Assembly: GCF_003751945.1 (NCBI RefSeq)
Contig: NZ_RJKL01000001.1
Location: 7,954,501-8,018,500 of the forward strand
Source of the DNA: Couchioplanes caeruleus
GTDB lineage: Bacteria; Actinomycetota; Actinomycetes; Mycobacteriales; Micromonosporaceae
Reading direction: 5' to 3'
DNA: 64,000 nucleotides
In this document: one piece after another, positions 42,530-50,731 of the stretch
Position numbering within the stretch: the stretch's first letter is position 1
Layout of the letters: the number at the start of each line of letters is the position of its first letter
Made by a program: the position numbers and the translations under genes
Notes under the pieces: generated by a model
Told to the model about the DNA's origin: nothing
Databases searched by the model: none
What the model saw: the letters and a program-made list of their open reading frames with translations, nothing else

Positions 42530-44821
42530 ATGGGTGTGTCTCAGCGGCTGAAGAGCCGGTTCCGCAAGTTTCTGCAGCGTCCGGGCACCACGGTCGATCT
42601 CGCGCCGTTGGAGCGGCGGTTGCCGGCGATCGAGGCCCGCGAGGAGGCCCTGCGGGAGCTGGACGACGATGCGCTGACCGCGGCGGCGGGTGAGGCCACC
42701 AGCTACGAGGAGATCTGCGCGATCGGGCGGGAGGCCGCCCGGCGTGCGCTGGAGCAGCGCCCGTACGACGTCCAGCTCGTCGGCGCGATGGCGCTGCTGT
42801 CCGGCAAGGTGGCCGAGATGGCCACCGGTGAGGGCAAGACGCTCACCGCCACCGTCGCCGCCTACGGCCACGTGCGTCTCGGCAACGGGCCGGTGCACGT
42901 GCTCACGGTCAACGACTACCTGGCCCGTCGCGACGCCACCTGGATGGAGCCCGTCTACCGGCTCCTGGGCCTGACCGTCGGCTGGGTCACCGAGGCGTCC
43001 ACGCCCGAGGAGCGCCGGGAGGCGTACGCCGCCGACGTCACGTACGTCTCGGTCAGCGAGGGGGGCTTCGACTACCTGCGCGACCAGCTCGTCACGTCGG
43101 TCGACGACCGGGTGCAGCGCGAGCGTGCCACCGCCATCGTCGACGAGGCCGACTCGATCCTCATCGACGAGGCCCGCGTCCCGATGGTGCTGGCCGGCAG
43201 CATCGCCGGCGAGGGCGACCCGGTGCACGACGCCGCCGAGCTGGTCCGCGAGCTGCGCGCGGGCAAGCACTACGAGGTCGCCGAGGACGGCCGCAGCGTC
43301 GCCTTCACCGAGGCGGGACTCAAGACCCTCGAGGAGAAGATGGGCCTCGACCTGTACGCCGACGAGAACGTCGCCCAGCTCTCCGCGGTGAACGTGGCCC
43401 TGCACGCCCGGGCCCTGCTGCGCCGCGACGTCGACTACATCGTGCGCGACGGCACCGTCGAGCTGATCGACGAGATGCGCGGCCGGGTCGCCCAGCGCCG
43501 CCGGTGGCCCGACGGCCTCCAGGCGGCCGTGGAGGCGAAGGAGGGGCTGCACGCCACCGCCGAGGGCGAGGTGCTCGACACCATCACCGTGCAGGCGTAC
43601 ATCGCCCTCTACAAGACCGTCTGCGGCATGACGGCGACCGCGGTGCACGTCGGCGAGCAACTGCGTGAGTACTTCAAGCTCGAGGTGGCGGTGATCCCGT
43701 CCAACACCCCGAACATCCGCGAGGACGAGCCCGACAGGATCTACTCGGCCCACGACATGCGCGACGAGGCGCTGGTCGAGGAGATCAAGCTGGCCCACGA
43801 GAAGGGCCGGCCCGTGCTGATCGGCACCCTCGACGTCAAGGCCTCGGAGCTGCTCGCCAAGCAGCTCGCCGCCGCGGGCGTCCCGTCGGTGGTGCTGAAC
43901 GCCAAGAACGACGGCGAGGAGGCCGCGATCATCGCGGAGGCGGGCGCGTACGGCGCCGTCACCGTCTCCACCCAGATGGCCGGCCGCGGCGTCGACATCC
44001 GCCTCGGCGGCAGCGACGAGAAGGACCGGGACAAGGTCGTCGAGCTCGGCGGGCTCTACGTGATCGGCAGCGGCCGGCACGACAGCCGCCGCGTCGACGA
44101 CCAGCTCCGCGGGCGCGCCGGCCGCCAGGGCGACCCGGGCGGCTCGGTCTTCTTCGTCAGCCTCGAGGACGACCTGGTCACCCGGCACGCGGGCGACATC
44201 CTGCCGTCCTCGCCGCGGATGGACATGGACGGCGTGGTGCACGACGACCAGGTCGAGTACGCCGTCGAGCACGCCCAGCGGGTCGCCGAGGGCGTCAACC
44301 ACGAGATCCACCGCAACACCTGGCGCTACAGCGTGGTGATCGAGCAGCAGCGCCTCGCCCTGGCGGAGCGCCGGGAGCGGCTGCTGACCTCCGAGGTCGC
44401 CGCGATCATGCTGCTGGAGAAGTCGCCGGACAAGGCGAAGGAGACCGACGAGGACGTGCTCTCCGAGGCGGCCCGTGCCATCGCCCTGTACCACCTGGAC
44501 CGCCTCTGGGCCGAGCACCTCGCCGAGCTCTCCGAGGTGCGCGAGGGCGTGCACCTGCGGGCCCTGGGCAAGCTCGACCCGCTGGACGAGTTCCACCGCG
44601 CGGCGGTGCCGGCGTTCCAGAACCTCTTCACCGAGATCGAGCGCCGCACCATCGAGACGTTCGAGGAGACCGACCTCTCCGACGGCTGGCAGCCGGACCG
44701 GGCCGAGCTCGTGCGGCCGAGCGCGACGTGGACCTATCTGGTGCACGACAACCCGTTCGGCTCGGAGCTCGACCGGCTCATCGCGGCGGTCGGCCGCCGC
44801 CTCACCTCCGGCGGCAGCTAG
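42530..44821 (+). CDS. secA2: Accessory preprotein translocase ATPase SecA2
   Basis: 763 residues, shorter than housekeeping SecA (~900+) and lacking its C-terminal zinc/SecB tail. Motor motifs are present: VAEMATGEGKTLTATVAAY (Walker A), DYLARRD, VDEADSILIDEARVP (Walker B), MTATAVHVGEQL, STQMAGRGVDIRLGG and LRGRAGRQGDPG. SecA2 exports a subset of proteins through SecYEG in actinobacteria. It appears leaderless. Its stop overlaps the end of the convergent DUF3500 gene by 4 bases. Confidence 0.93.
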   Translation: MGVSQRLKSRFRKFLQRPGTTVDLAPLERRLPAIEAREEALRELDDDALTAAAGEATSYEEICAIGREAARRALEQRPYDVQLVGAMALLSGKVAEMATGEGKTLTATVAAYGHVRLGNGPVHVLTVNDYLARRDATWMEPVYRLLGLTVGWVTEASTPEERREAYAADVTYVSVSEGGFDYLRDQLVTSVDDRVQRERATAIVDEADSILIDEARVPMVLAGSIAGEGDPVHDAAELVRELRAGKHYEVAEDGRSVAFTEAGLKTLEEKMGLDLYADENVAQLSAVNVALHARALLRRDVDYIVRDGTVELIDEMRGRVAQRRRWPDGLQAAVEAKEGLHATAEGEVLDTITVQAYIALYKTVCGMTATAVHVGEQLREYFKLEVAVIPSNTPNIREDEPDRIYSAHDMRDEALVEEIKLAHEKGRPVLIGTLDVKASELLAKQLAAAGVPSVVLNAKNDGEEAAIIAEAGAYGAVTVSTQMAGRGVDIRLGGSDEKDRDKVVELGGLYVIGSGRHDSRRVDDQLRGRAGRQGDPGGSVFFVSLEDDLVTRHAGDILPSSPRMDMDGVVHDDQVEYAVEHAQRVAEGVNHEIHRNTWRYSVVIEQQRLALAERRERLLTSEVAAIMLLEKSPDKAKETDEDVLSEAARAIALYHLDRLWAEHLAELSEVREGVHLRALGKLDPLDEFHRAAVPAFQNLFTEIERRTIETFEETDLSDGWQPDRAELVRPSATWTYLVHDNPFGSELDRLIAAVGRRLTSGGS

Positions 44822-45750
44822 GACGTGTGCGGCTCGCCCGCGTGGTGGGCGGCGAGGATGTCGCCGCCGAACTCGCCGCGCGGGCGCCGCAGCACCGTGT
44901 GCGCATGGTTGCCGTCGTCGGTGGTGTTGTCGAACTCGATGAGTAGATCGTCGCCCTGAATCCGGTAATAGTGCCGGGTCCCGGGCTGCGGCGGCCCCTC
45001 CCAGGCGAAGTGAAGCTCGCCGCCGGCCGGGTCGAGCCCGGCGGCCAGCTCGTCGGGCAGCCGGCCCAGGTAGAGGGAGACGAGCTGGTCGAGTAGCGCG
45101 CGCTCCCCGGGCCGCAGGTCCGCCCGGGCGATGCCCGGCGGTGCGATGGGCGCGCTCCGCGGTTGGGTCGCCGTCCTGATGTCGTACGGCGCGACGTCCG
45201 CCACAACCGCAACACGGCGCGCCCTCGCCGGCAGCGAGAGCAGCAGCTCCCGCCCGAGGTCCTCCTCGACGCCCAGCGGCCGCAGCACGGGCCGCCCCAG
45301 CGCATCCACCCGGGCCGGGTTCGCGCCCAGGAACACCGGCGCGGGCGAGACCCGACCGCCGGAGACCGTCATGCTCACCGACAGGTGATGACCCTCGAAG
45401 CGCCACGCCCACTCGTCGTCGCCGGGCGTGCCGAAGACGATCACCCGGTAGTCCTCGCTGTGCCGGCCGCGCCGGCCGCCCTCCCGGCGGTCCAGCACCT
45501 CCTCGAGCGCGCACACGGCCATGGCCTGGGCGAACGCGGCGGGGCTCAGGCCGGTGGCGAGCAGCCGGTGTGCGGCCTTGCGCGGGCCGGGGGCGAGGTC
45601 GGCGAGCGACAGCCCGGGCCGAGGCTCGGGCCGGTACTCGATCCAGCGGCGCTGCGGGTCACCGAAGGCGACGCCCGCCTCCGGACGGGCCCGCAGCAGG
45701 GCGGTAGCGGCGGCGGCCATGTCGGCGGCGAGGCTCATGTCACTCAGCAT
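44818..45750 (-). CDS. DUF3500 family protein
   Basis: 310 residues. Characteristic DUF3500 blocks are YRVIVFGTPGDDEWAWRFEGHHLSVSM, PVFLGANPARV and the late TRHYYRIQGDDLLIEFDNTTDDGNHAHTVLRRPRGEFGGDIL. Function is unknown; the conserved His/Asp-rich tail could be a metal or substrate site. No signal peptide, although some homologues are secreted. Start ambiguous between the ATG at 45750 and one four codons downstream. Confidence 0.85.
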   Translation of the reverse strand: MLSDMSLAADMAAAATALLRARPEAGVAFGDPQRRWIEYRPEPRPGLSLADLAPGPRKAAHRLLATGLSPAAFAQAMAVCALEEVLDRREGGRRGRHSEDYRVIVFGTPGDDEWAWRFEGHHLSVSMTVSGGRVSPAPVFLGANPARVDALGRPVLRPLGVEEDLGRELLLSLPARARRVAVVADVAPYDIRTATQPRSAPIAPPGIARADLRPGERALLDQLVSLYLGRLPDELAAGLDPAGGELHFAWEGPPQPGTRHYYRIQGDDLLIEFDNTTDDGNHAHTVLRRPRGEFGGDILAAHHAGEPHTS

Positions 45751-45780
45751 GCACCGGACGGTCGCGACCGGTGTCTAGGA

Positions 45781-45952
45781 CGGCGGCGAAGGGCACGTCC
45801 TGCGCCGGGCGGTCGCGAGCGGCGGCCAGGTCGGCGGCGAAGGGCACGTCCTGCGCCGGGCGGTCGCGAGCGGCGGCCAGGTCGGCGGCGAAGGGCACGT
45901 CCTGCACCGGACGGTGGCGGTCGGCGGCCGAGGGCACGTTCTGCACCGCGCG
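45781..45952. repeat. 51-bp tandem repeats between DUF3500 and ankyrin genes
   Basis: Units at 45781, 45832 and 45883 (the third diverging after ~38 bases), with a degenerate fourth to 45952. Each starts CGGCGGCGAAGGGCACGTCC. The 51-base period is a multiple of three and leaves frames open, but no start or ribosome site is linked to it. Intergenic stretch 45751-45981. Confidence 0.9.
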
Positions 45953-45981
45953 GCAGGGGCGGTGGCGGCGGCCGGGAGACC

Positions 45982-46374
45982 TCACGCGCCGCGCAGCAGG
46001 TCGTTCATCTCGGACAGGCCGTAGAACGCGGCGGTCTCCCGCGCGCTGGGAGCGCCGGCGTCCGGATCCGCGCCCGCGTCGAGTAGCATCCGGACCGTCT
46101 CGGCGCATCTGCGGAAGACCGCGGCGGCGAGCGCGGTCTGGCCGCGGTCATTGACCCGGGCCGGGTCGGCGCCGTGCGCGATGAGCGCGGCGACGGTCGG
46201 CGGATGGTTATGGTAAGCGGCCAGAATCAGCAGCGTGTCGCCTTGATCATTCGTCAGGTTGGCGGGCAGGCCCTGGCCGAGGTGGCCGGCGAGTTCCTCG
46301 GTGCCGCCGGAGCGGGCCAGGTCGAACATCCGGTGCGCGTACGCGATCGTTTCGGCGTCCATTTCCTCGGCCAT
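45982..46374 (-). CDS. Ankyrin-repeat protein
   Basis: 130 residues with about three ankyrin repeats: NLTNDQGDTLLILAAYHNHPPTVAALIAHGADP, ARVNDRGQTALAAAVFRRCAETVRMLLDAGADP and a partial SARETAAFYGLSEMNDLL. Cytoplasmic protein-protein interaction module; partner unknown. ATG start. A TTAACAT-like -10 lies in the divergent gap shared with the cupin gene. Confidence 0.88.
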   Translation of the reverse strand: MAEEMDAETIAYAHRMFDLARSGGTEELAGHLGQGLPANLTNDQGDTLLILAAYHNHPPTVAALIAHGADPARVNDRGQTALAAAVFRRCAETVRMLLDAGADPDAGAPSARETAAFYGLSEMNDLLRGA

Positions 46375-46424
46375 GCCGGCAGCCTACGATGTTAATCTCC
46401 CCTGCATTCCGCGAGGGGGGCAGG

Positions 46425-46823
46425 GTGAGCGACGGGGTGTACGTCGGCCGCGCCGGTGAGGACGGCGCGCGCAACCAGGGCTGGTTGCTCGGCCATTTCA
46501 TGCCGGCCGGGGAGCTGCGGCACAGCGATGAAGTCGAGGTGAAGTGGGGTGTGCACCCACCCGGCGACCGCCGCGCCGCCTGGGCCACGCACGAGACGCG
46601 GACGGCTTTGCTCGTGCTCATCCGGGGAACCTTCAACATCGAGTTGAGGGATCGGACCGTGGTGCTGCGCGAACCGGGGGACTACGTGGTCTGGGGCCCA
46701 GGTCACGATCATTCCTGGCGGGCCGGCGAGGAGGAGACGGTGGTGCTGACCGTGCGCTGGCCGTCGGTGCCCGGCTGGCGGCTGCCACCGGCCCTGCCTC
46801 GGGAAACCAGCGTTTATTCATAA
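46425..46823 (+). CDS. Small cupin-fold protein
   Basis: 132 residues. A single cupin barrel: VEVKWGVHPPGDRRAAWATHETRTALLVLIRGTFNIELRD, then VVLREPGDYVVWGPGHDHSWRA. Histidines at WATHE and GHDHSW could bind a metal. Role unknown. The GTG at 46425 is chosen over an upstream ATG because GAGGGGGG sits 5 bases before it. Confidence 0.7.
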   Translation: MSDGVYVGRAGEDGARNQGWLLGHFMPAGELRHSDEVEVKWGVHPPGDRRAAWATHETRTALLVLIRGTFNIELRDRTVVLREPGDYVVWGPGHDHSWRAGEEETVVLTVRWPSVPGWRLPPALPRETSVYS

Positions 46824-47048
46824 CTGCAGGAAACGGATGCCCGTCGTTAACCGGCGTGATGGTAATCGCATTCACGGTGCGGGTAAAGACGATGCATCCG
46901 TTGGTTATGGAACGAGTTTCCCACAGTGTGGTTGCCGCCTTGACCGCTCGGCCGCGGCCCCGGAAATATCGACCGCGGTTTAAGCGTGCATTAATTGGAT
47001 CGTCGTTGTGAACGGCGCCGCACTCATTCTTTCGACGCAGGAGGCTTC

Positions 47049-47630
47049 ATGCCGGTCACCGCCCTGCCGGGGCGCACGGGACGACACGCGATGGGGCCCG
47101 GCCGCCTGGCCACGATCCGGCGCGCCGCGGTAACCCCGCCGCCGGCCGCCGCCGCCCTGACCGTGACGCTGAACATCCCGCTCTCCGGAGACACGCTGCC
47201 ACCGCAGGCCCACCGGCTGATCGAGGCCGTCCGGGAACTGGTCGAGGCCGGCCAGGGCTCGGTCGCCCTCGAGCAGCCCCGTCCCGAGCCGGCGCCGCTC
47301 GCCCCCGAGCCCGTCCGCGACGGTGGCGTCGAGGTCCGCCTGCTCACCGCCTCGCGCCAGGTGCTGCTCGACGGTGTGCTGCTACCGCTCACCCGCCTCG
47401 AGTTCGACCTGCTGCTGTTCCTGGCCGAGCATCCGCGCCGGGTGTTCAGCCGGACCCAGTTGCTCAACGCAGTCTGGGGTTACGAGCACACCGGTGAACG
47501 TACGGTCGACGTCCACGTGCGCCGGCTGCGCGTCAAGATGGGCTCGCACCTGCCGCTGATCACCACCGTCTACGGGGTGGGCTACCGGCTCTCCGACGAG
47601 GCCCGGATCGTGGTGCTGCCCCACGAGTAA
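47049..47630 (+). CDS. Stand-alone OmpR/PhoB-type winged-helix DNA-binding protein
   Basis: 193 residues. The C-terminal ~95 form a trans_reg_C winged helix (VLLPLTRLEFDLLLFLAEHPRRVFSRTQLLNAVWGYEHTGERTVDVHVRRLRVKMG ... TTVYGVGYRL). The N-terminal ~95 residues (ALTVTLNIPLSGDTLPPQAHRLIEAVRELVEAG) show no receiver-domain acidic triad. It is therefore probably not controlled by phosphorylation. GCAGGAGG precedes the ATG. The 225-base region in front (46824-47048) is notably AT-richer than its surroundings. Confidence 0.85.
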   Translation: MPVTALPGRTGRHAMGPGRLATIRRAAVTPPPAAAALTVTLNIPLSGDTLPPQAHRLIEAVRELVEAGQGSVALEQPRPEPAPLAPEPVRDGGVEVRLLTASRQVLLDGVLLPLTRLEFDLLLFLAEHPRRVFSRTQLLNAVWGYEHTGERTVDVHVRRLRVKMGSHLPLITTVYGVGYRLSDEARIVVLPHE

Positions 47631-47673
47631 CCGGTTCATCGGGCAGGTGGCGTACGGCGTTTCGGCCCTGCCC

Positions 47674-47679
47674 TAAGCT
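47674..47679 (+). promoter_or_regulatory. Candidate leaderless -10 element (TAAGCT)
   Basis: TAAGCT ends 6 bases before the GTG at 47686; no ribosome site. Confidence 0.5.
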
Positions 47680-47685
47680 TTCGCG

Positions 47686-48315
47686 GTGCATGTGCGTCCC
47701 GTGTCGACCGAGGTCCTCGTCCAGGAGCTGGCCGACCGGCTCGCCGGCCAGCACCCGGGGGAGCGGCTGCGGGTGGCGATCGACGGCCCGTCCGCCGCGG
47801 ACCCCGGCGTGCTGGCCGCCGCCCTGATCGCTCCGCTGCGGTTGCGGGGGCGCCCGGCGGTGCACGTGTCCACGGCCGACTTCCTGCGCCCCGCCTCGCT
47901 GCGGCTGGAGTTCGGGCGGACCAACCCGGACTCCTTCTACGCCGGCTGGATCGATGAAGCGGGGCTGCGCCGTGAGGTGCTCGACCCGGCCGGCCCGCTC
48001 GGCAGCGGCCGGATCGTGACCCGGCTGTGGAACGCCGCCACCGACCGGGCCGCCCGGGAGCCGTACGCGGAGCTCCCGCCGGAGGCCGTGGTGCTCGTCA
48101 GCGGCTCGCTCCTGCTCGGCGCCGGACTGCCGTTCGACGTGACGGTCCATCTCGCACTCTCGCCGGCGGCCCTGGCCCGCCGCACCGACCCGGCCGAGCA
48201 TTGGACGCTGCCCGCCTTCGCGCGCTACGCGGCCGAGGTCGACCCCGCCGCATTCGCCGACGTCGTTGTCCGCCTGGATGATCCCCGGAGGCCCGCGATG
48301 GTCCTCCGCGCATGA
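47686..48315 (+). CDS. Uridine-kinase-like P-loop protein with degenerate Walker A
   Basis: 209 residues aligned by eye with uridine/nucleoside kinases: LRVAIDGPSAADPGVLAAAL sits where GPSxxGKTTLA is expected, followed by VHVSTADFLRPASLRLEFGRTNPDSFYAGWIDEAGLRREVLDP, VVLVSGSLLL and PFDVTVHLALSPAALARRTD. The Gly-Lys-Thr of the P-loop is lost, so ATP binding and kinase activity are doubtful. The DFxxxxxxRxxxxPxSFYxxxxD segment is well kept. GTG start, probably leaderless. Confidence 0.72.
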   Translation: MHVRPVSTEVLVQELADRLAGQHPGERLRVAIDGPSAADPGVLAAALIAPLRLRGRPAVHVSTADFLRPASLRLEFGRTNPDSFYAGWIDEAGLRREVLDPAGPLGSGRIVTRLWNAATDRAAREPYAELPPEAVVLVSGSLLLGAGLPFDVTVHLALSPAALARRTDPAEHWTLPAFARYAAEVDPAAFADVVVRLDDPRRPAMVLRA

Positions 48316-48427
48316 GTGAATCTCCGGCCGCACCCCCGTGACCTGCGACGCGAAAGCAGGTTCGCGCAGTCCGTGGCGGTTACGAGCACTGACAGTTATG
48401 CTGCGGTTACTTTTTTGCGGGGATCGA

Positions 48428-48452
48428 GTTTCCGATCTTCGGCGGTGGGTAT
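48428..48452 (+). promoter_or_regulatory. Sigma-F-type promoter for the DksA-like gene
   Basis: GTTT (48428-48431), 15-base spacer, GGGTAT (48447-48452), an exact match to the SigB/SigF consensus. Predicted start near 48459, giving a ~74-base leader. Confidence 0.8.
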
Positions 48453-48532
48453 GAGCGGACCCCACGGTGCGACACCGGCGGGCCGGCAGGGGGAGTCCAC
48501 CGGCAGGGGCAGAGGGAAGGGCAGGGGAGCAC

Positions 48533-48955
48533 ATGCTCGTCAACAGTGCGGTCATCACGGGTAAAGGTGCCGACACCGCCAAGGGACGCTCGACGGACGA
48601 GATCGAGCAGATCCGGGCATTGCTGCAGTCCCGGTTCGACGATCTGAACGCCGAATACGAGGAGGCCGTGGCCGAGAACCAGCGGCTCCGGCTGGTCGAG
48701 ATCGGCGACGCCGCCGGCGACGACCAGGCCGACAGCGGCTCCAAGACCGCCGAGCGCGACGCGGCGACGTCGCTGCTGCGCACCCTGCTCGACCGGCGTA
48801 CGCAGGCGGAGATCGCCATGCAGCGACTCGACGAGGGCTCGTACGGCAACTGCGAGAGCTGCCACAACCCGATCCCGGTCGAGCGGCTCGAAGTGTTCCC
48901 GTCGGCCACCACGTGCGTGCACTGCAAGGCCAACCGCGAGCGTCGCGCGGGCTGA
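48533..48955 (+). CDS. DksA/TraR-type C4 zinc-finger protein
   Basis: 140 residues. A long coiled-coil helix pair (IEQIRALLQSRFDDLNAEYEEAV ... AEIAMQRLDEGSYG) precedes a four-cysteine zinc finger NCESCHNPIP ... TTCVHC. Such proteins bind the RNA polymerase secondary channel and tune stress transcription, often with ppGpp. The ATG at 48533 has AGGGGAG upstream. A consensus sigma-F-type promoter 81 bases upstream ties it to the stress sigma network. Confidence 0.88.
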   Translation: MLVNSAVITGKGADTAKGRSTDEIEQIRALLQSRFDDLNAEYEEAVAENQRLRLVEIGDAAGDDQADSGSKTAERDAATSLLRTLLDRRTQAEIAMQRLDEGSYGNCESCHNPIPVERLEVFPSATTCVHCKANRERRAG

Positions 48956-49028
48956 TCCTCCTCGTCGCGCACCGGTCCGCCGCCCGTTCGGACGGCGGAT
49001 CGCTCGCATCGCCGACTACCGTGGACTC

Positions 49029-49895
49029 ATGGGCGAGATCCAGGTCGGCACGGCGTCGTGGACCGACAAGACGCTGCTCGACTCGGGCTGGTATCCCAAG
49101 GCGGCGGACACCGCGGAGAAGCGCCTCGCCTACTACGCGAAGCAGTTCCCCGTGGTCGAGGTCGACGCGACGTACTACGGGCCCCCGGCGGAGCAGACCA
49201 CGAAGCTGTGGGCCGAGCGCACGCCGGACGGATTCACCTTCAACATCAAGGCCTTCAGCCTGCTGACCGGCCATCCGACCAAGGTCTCGGCGATCTACAA
49301 AGACCTGCGGCCGGAGACCGACAAGAAGACGGTCTATCCGGACGACCTGCCGCCGCAGGCATACGAGGAGATCTGGACGCGGTTCCTGTCCGCGCTCGAT
49401 CCCCTGGTGTCGGCCGGCAAGCTGGGCGCGCTGCTGTTCCAGTTCCCGCCGTGGTGGGGCATCCGGCGCTCGCACAAGGACTACCTGTGCGAGGTCGCGG
49501 CCCGGTGCAAGCCGCTGCGGCCGGTCTTCGAGTTCCGCAACGCGTCGTGGTTCTCGGGCGACAATGCCGCGGAGACCCTCGGCTTCCTGCGCGAGCACGA
49601 GCTGCCCCTGGTCTGCGTCGACATGCCCCAGGGCCACAAGTCGTCGGTGCCGCCCCTGGTCGCGGCCACCGCGGATCTGGCCGTGGTCCGTTTTCACGGT
49701 CACAGCGACAAGTGGACCAGTAAGGACATCCACGAGAAGTTCGGCTACGACTATTCGCGCATGGAGCTCCAGGAGTGGGTGCCGAAGCTGCGCACCCTCG
49801 CCGACGAGGCCGCGAAGACCCAGGTCTTCATGAACAACTGCTGCATGGACTTCGCCCAGCGCAACGCCGCAACCCTGATCGAACTGCTCGACTAG
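49029..49895 (+). CDS. DUF72 family protein, copy 1
   Basis: 288 residues. TIM-barrel DUF72 (YecE-like): IQVGTASWTDKTL, AYYAKQFPVVEVDATYYGPP, RTPDGFTFNIKAFSLLTGHP, LGALLFQFPPWW, PVFEFRNASWF and the tail VFMNNCCMDFAQRNA. Function unproven; homologues are associated with nucleic acids and Fe-S proteins. It is convergent with a second DUF72 gene, overlapping by 4 bases. Confidence 0.9.
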   Translation: MGEIQVGTASWTDKTLLDSGWYPKAADTAEKRLAYYAKQFPVVEVDATYYGPPAEQTTKLWAERTPDGFTFNIKAFSLLTGHPTKVSAIYKDLRPETDKKTVYPDDLPPQAYEEIWTRFLSALDPLVSAGKLGALLFQFPPWWGIRRSHKDYLCEVAARCKPLRPVFEFRNASWFSGDNAAETLGFLREHELPLVCVDMPQGHKSSVPPLVAATADLAVVRFHGHSDKWTSKDIHEKFGYDYSRMELQEWVPKLRTLADEAAKTQVFMNNCCMDFAQRNAATLIELLD

Positions 49896-50656
49896 CCGGG
49901 GGTCCGGGTCACCCGCAAGCCGCGGCGGCGGGCCATCTTGGCCATCGCGGTCGCGTCGACGACCGCCGCGCCGCCGGGGTCGTTGTTGAAGTAGACGTAC
50001 GCCGGCATGTCGGGCAGCCGGTCCAGCCACGACGACAGGGACGCGCGCCCGTAGCGGGGCCACGGCTGCGCTCGCCCCTCGTGCATCCGCAGGTAGGCGA
50101 AGTCGGCCGTGAGCCACAGCGGGGTCATCGCTCGCCCCTTGCGGTCCGCCCAGGAGAGCGCGGCGTTGTGGCGCGTGAGCACCTCGCGGACCTCGTCGAT
50201 CCACCAGCTTTCGTGCCGCGGCTCGACGGCGACCTTCACGCCGCGGGGAAAGAGGCCGAGGGTCTCCTCCAGCGCCGCCACGTCCACCTTCAGCGTCGGC
50301 GGCAACTGGATCAGCACCGGCCCGAGCTTGTCGCCGAGGGCGTCGGCGCGTCCCAGGAAGCGGGCGACCGGCTCGGCCGGCTCCTTGAGCCGCTTGATGT
50401 GGGTCAGGTAGCGGCTCATCTTCACCGCGAAGCAGAAGTCGTCCGGCGTCCGCTCGCGCCACTGGGCGAACGTGTCGCGCTCGGGCAGCCGGTAGAACGC
50501 GTTGTTGATCTCGACCGTGGCGAAGGACTCGGTGAAGGTCTCCAGCCAGAGCCGCTGCGGCAGGCCCTCCGGATAGAGGTACGGCCGGGTGTCGTCGCCT
50601 CCCTTCGGGGGACGCCAGTCCTTGTACTGCCACCCCGAGGTACCCATCACCAGCAC
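49892..50656 (-). CDS. DUF72 family protein, copy 2
   Basis: 254 residues: MGTSGWQYKDWRPP, ETFTESFATVEINNAFYRLPERDTF, RTPDDFCFAVKMSRYLTH, LGPVLIQLPPTLK, VAVEPRHESWW and YVYFNNDPGGAAVVDA. It is the more canonical YecE/DUF72 form; copy 1 is divergent. The GTG at 50656 is favoured by GGGGAG ~9 bases upstream; GTG 50650 and ATG 50647 are alternatives. It diverges from the repeat-protein/JmjC unit. Confidence 0.9.
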   Translation of the reverse strand: MLVMGTSGWQYKDWRPPKGGDDTRPYLYPEGLPQRLWLETFTESFATVEINNAFYRLPERDTFAQWRERTPDDFCFAVKMSRYLTHIKRLKEPAEPVARFLGRADALGDKLGPVLIQLPPTLKVDVAALEETLGLFPRGVKVAVEPRHESWWIDEVREVLTRHNAALSWADRKGRAMTPLWLTADFAYLRMHEGRAQPWPRYGRASLSSWLDRLPDMPAYVYFNNDPGGAAVVDATAMAKMARRRGLRVTRTPG

Positions 50657-50672
50657 GCTGATGGTCTCCCCG

Positions 50673-50697
50673 GTTAGCGATGATCGAAACCGGGTAC
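50673..50697 (+). promoter_or_regulatory. Sigma-F-type promoter for the repeat-protein/JmjC pair
   Basis: GTTA (50673-50676), 15-base spacer, GGGTAC (50692-50697), predicted start near 50704, followed by an AAGGGAAA ribosome site and the ATG at 50732. Confidence 0.65.
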
Positions 50698-50731
50698 CGC
50701 GGGTGTCTCCATCACGAAGGGAAACTCGATC

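Noticed and set aside
45740..46108. Minus-strand frame reading VPFAADLAAARDRPAQD repeats
   Set aside because: Its first half overlaps the ankyrin gene out of frame; no start signal. Treated as noncoding tandem repeat.
46881..46886. GGGTAA as a sigma-F -10
   Set aside because: No GTTT/GTTA at 14-17 bases upstream.
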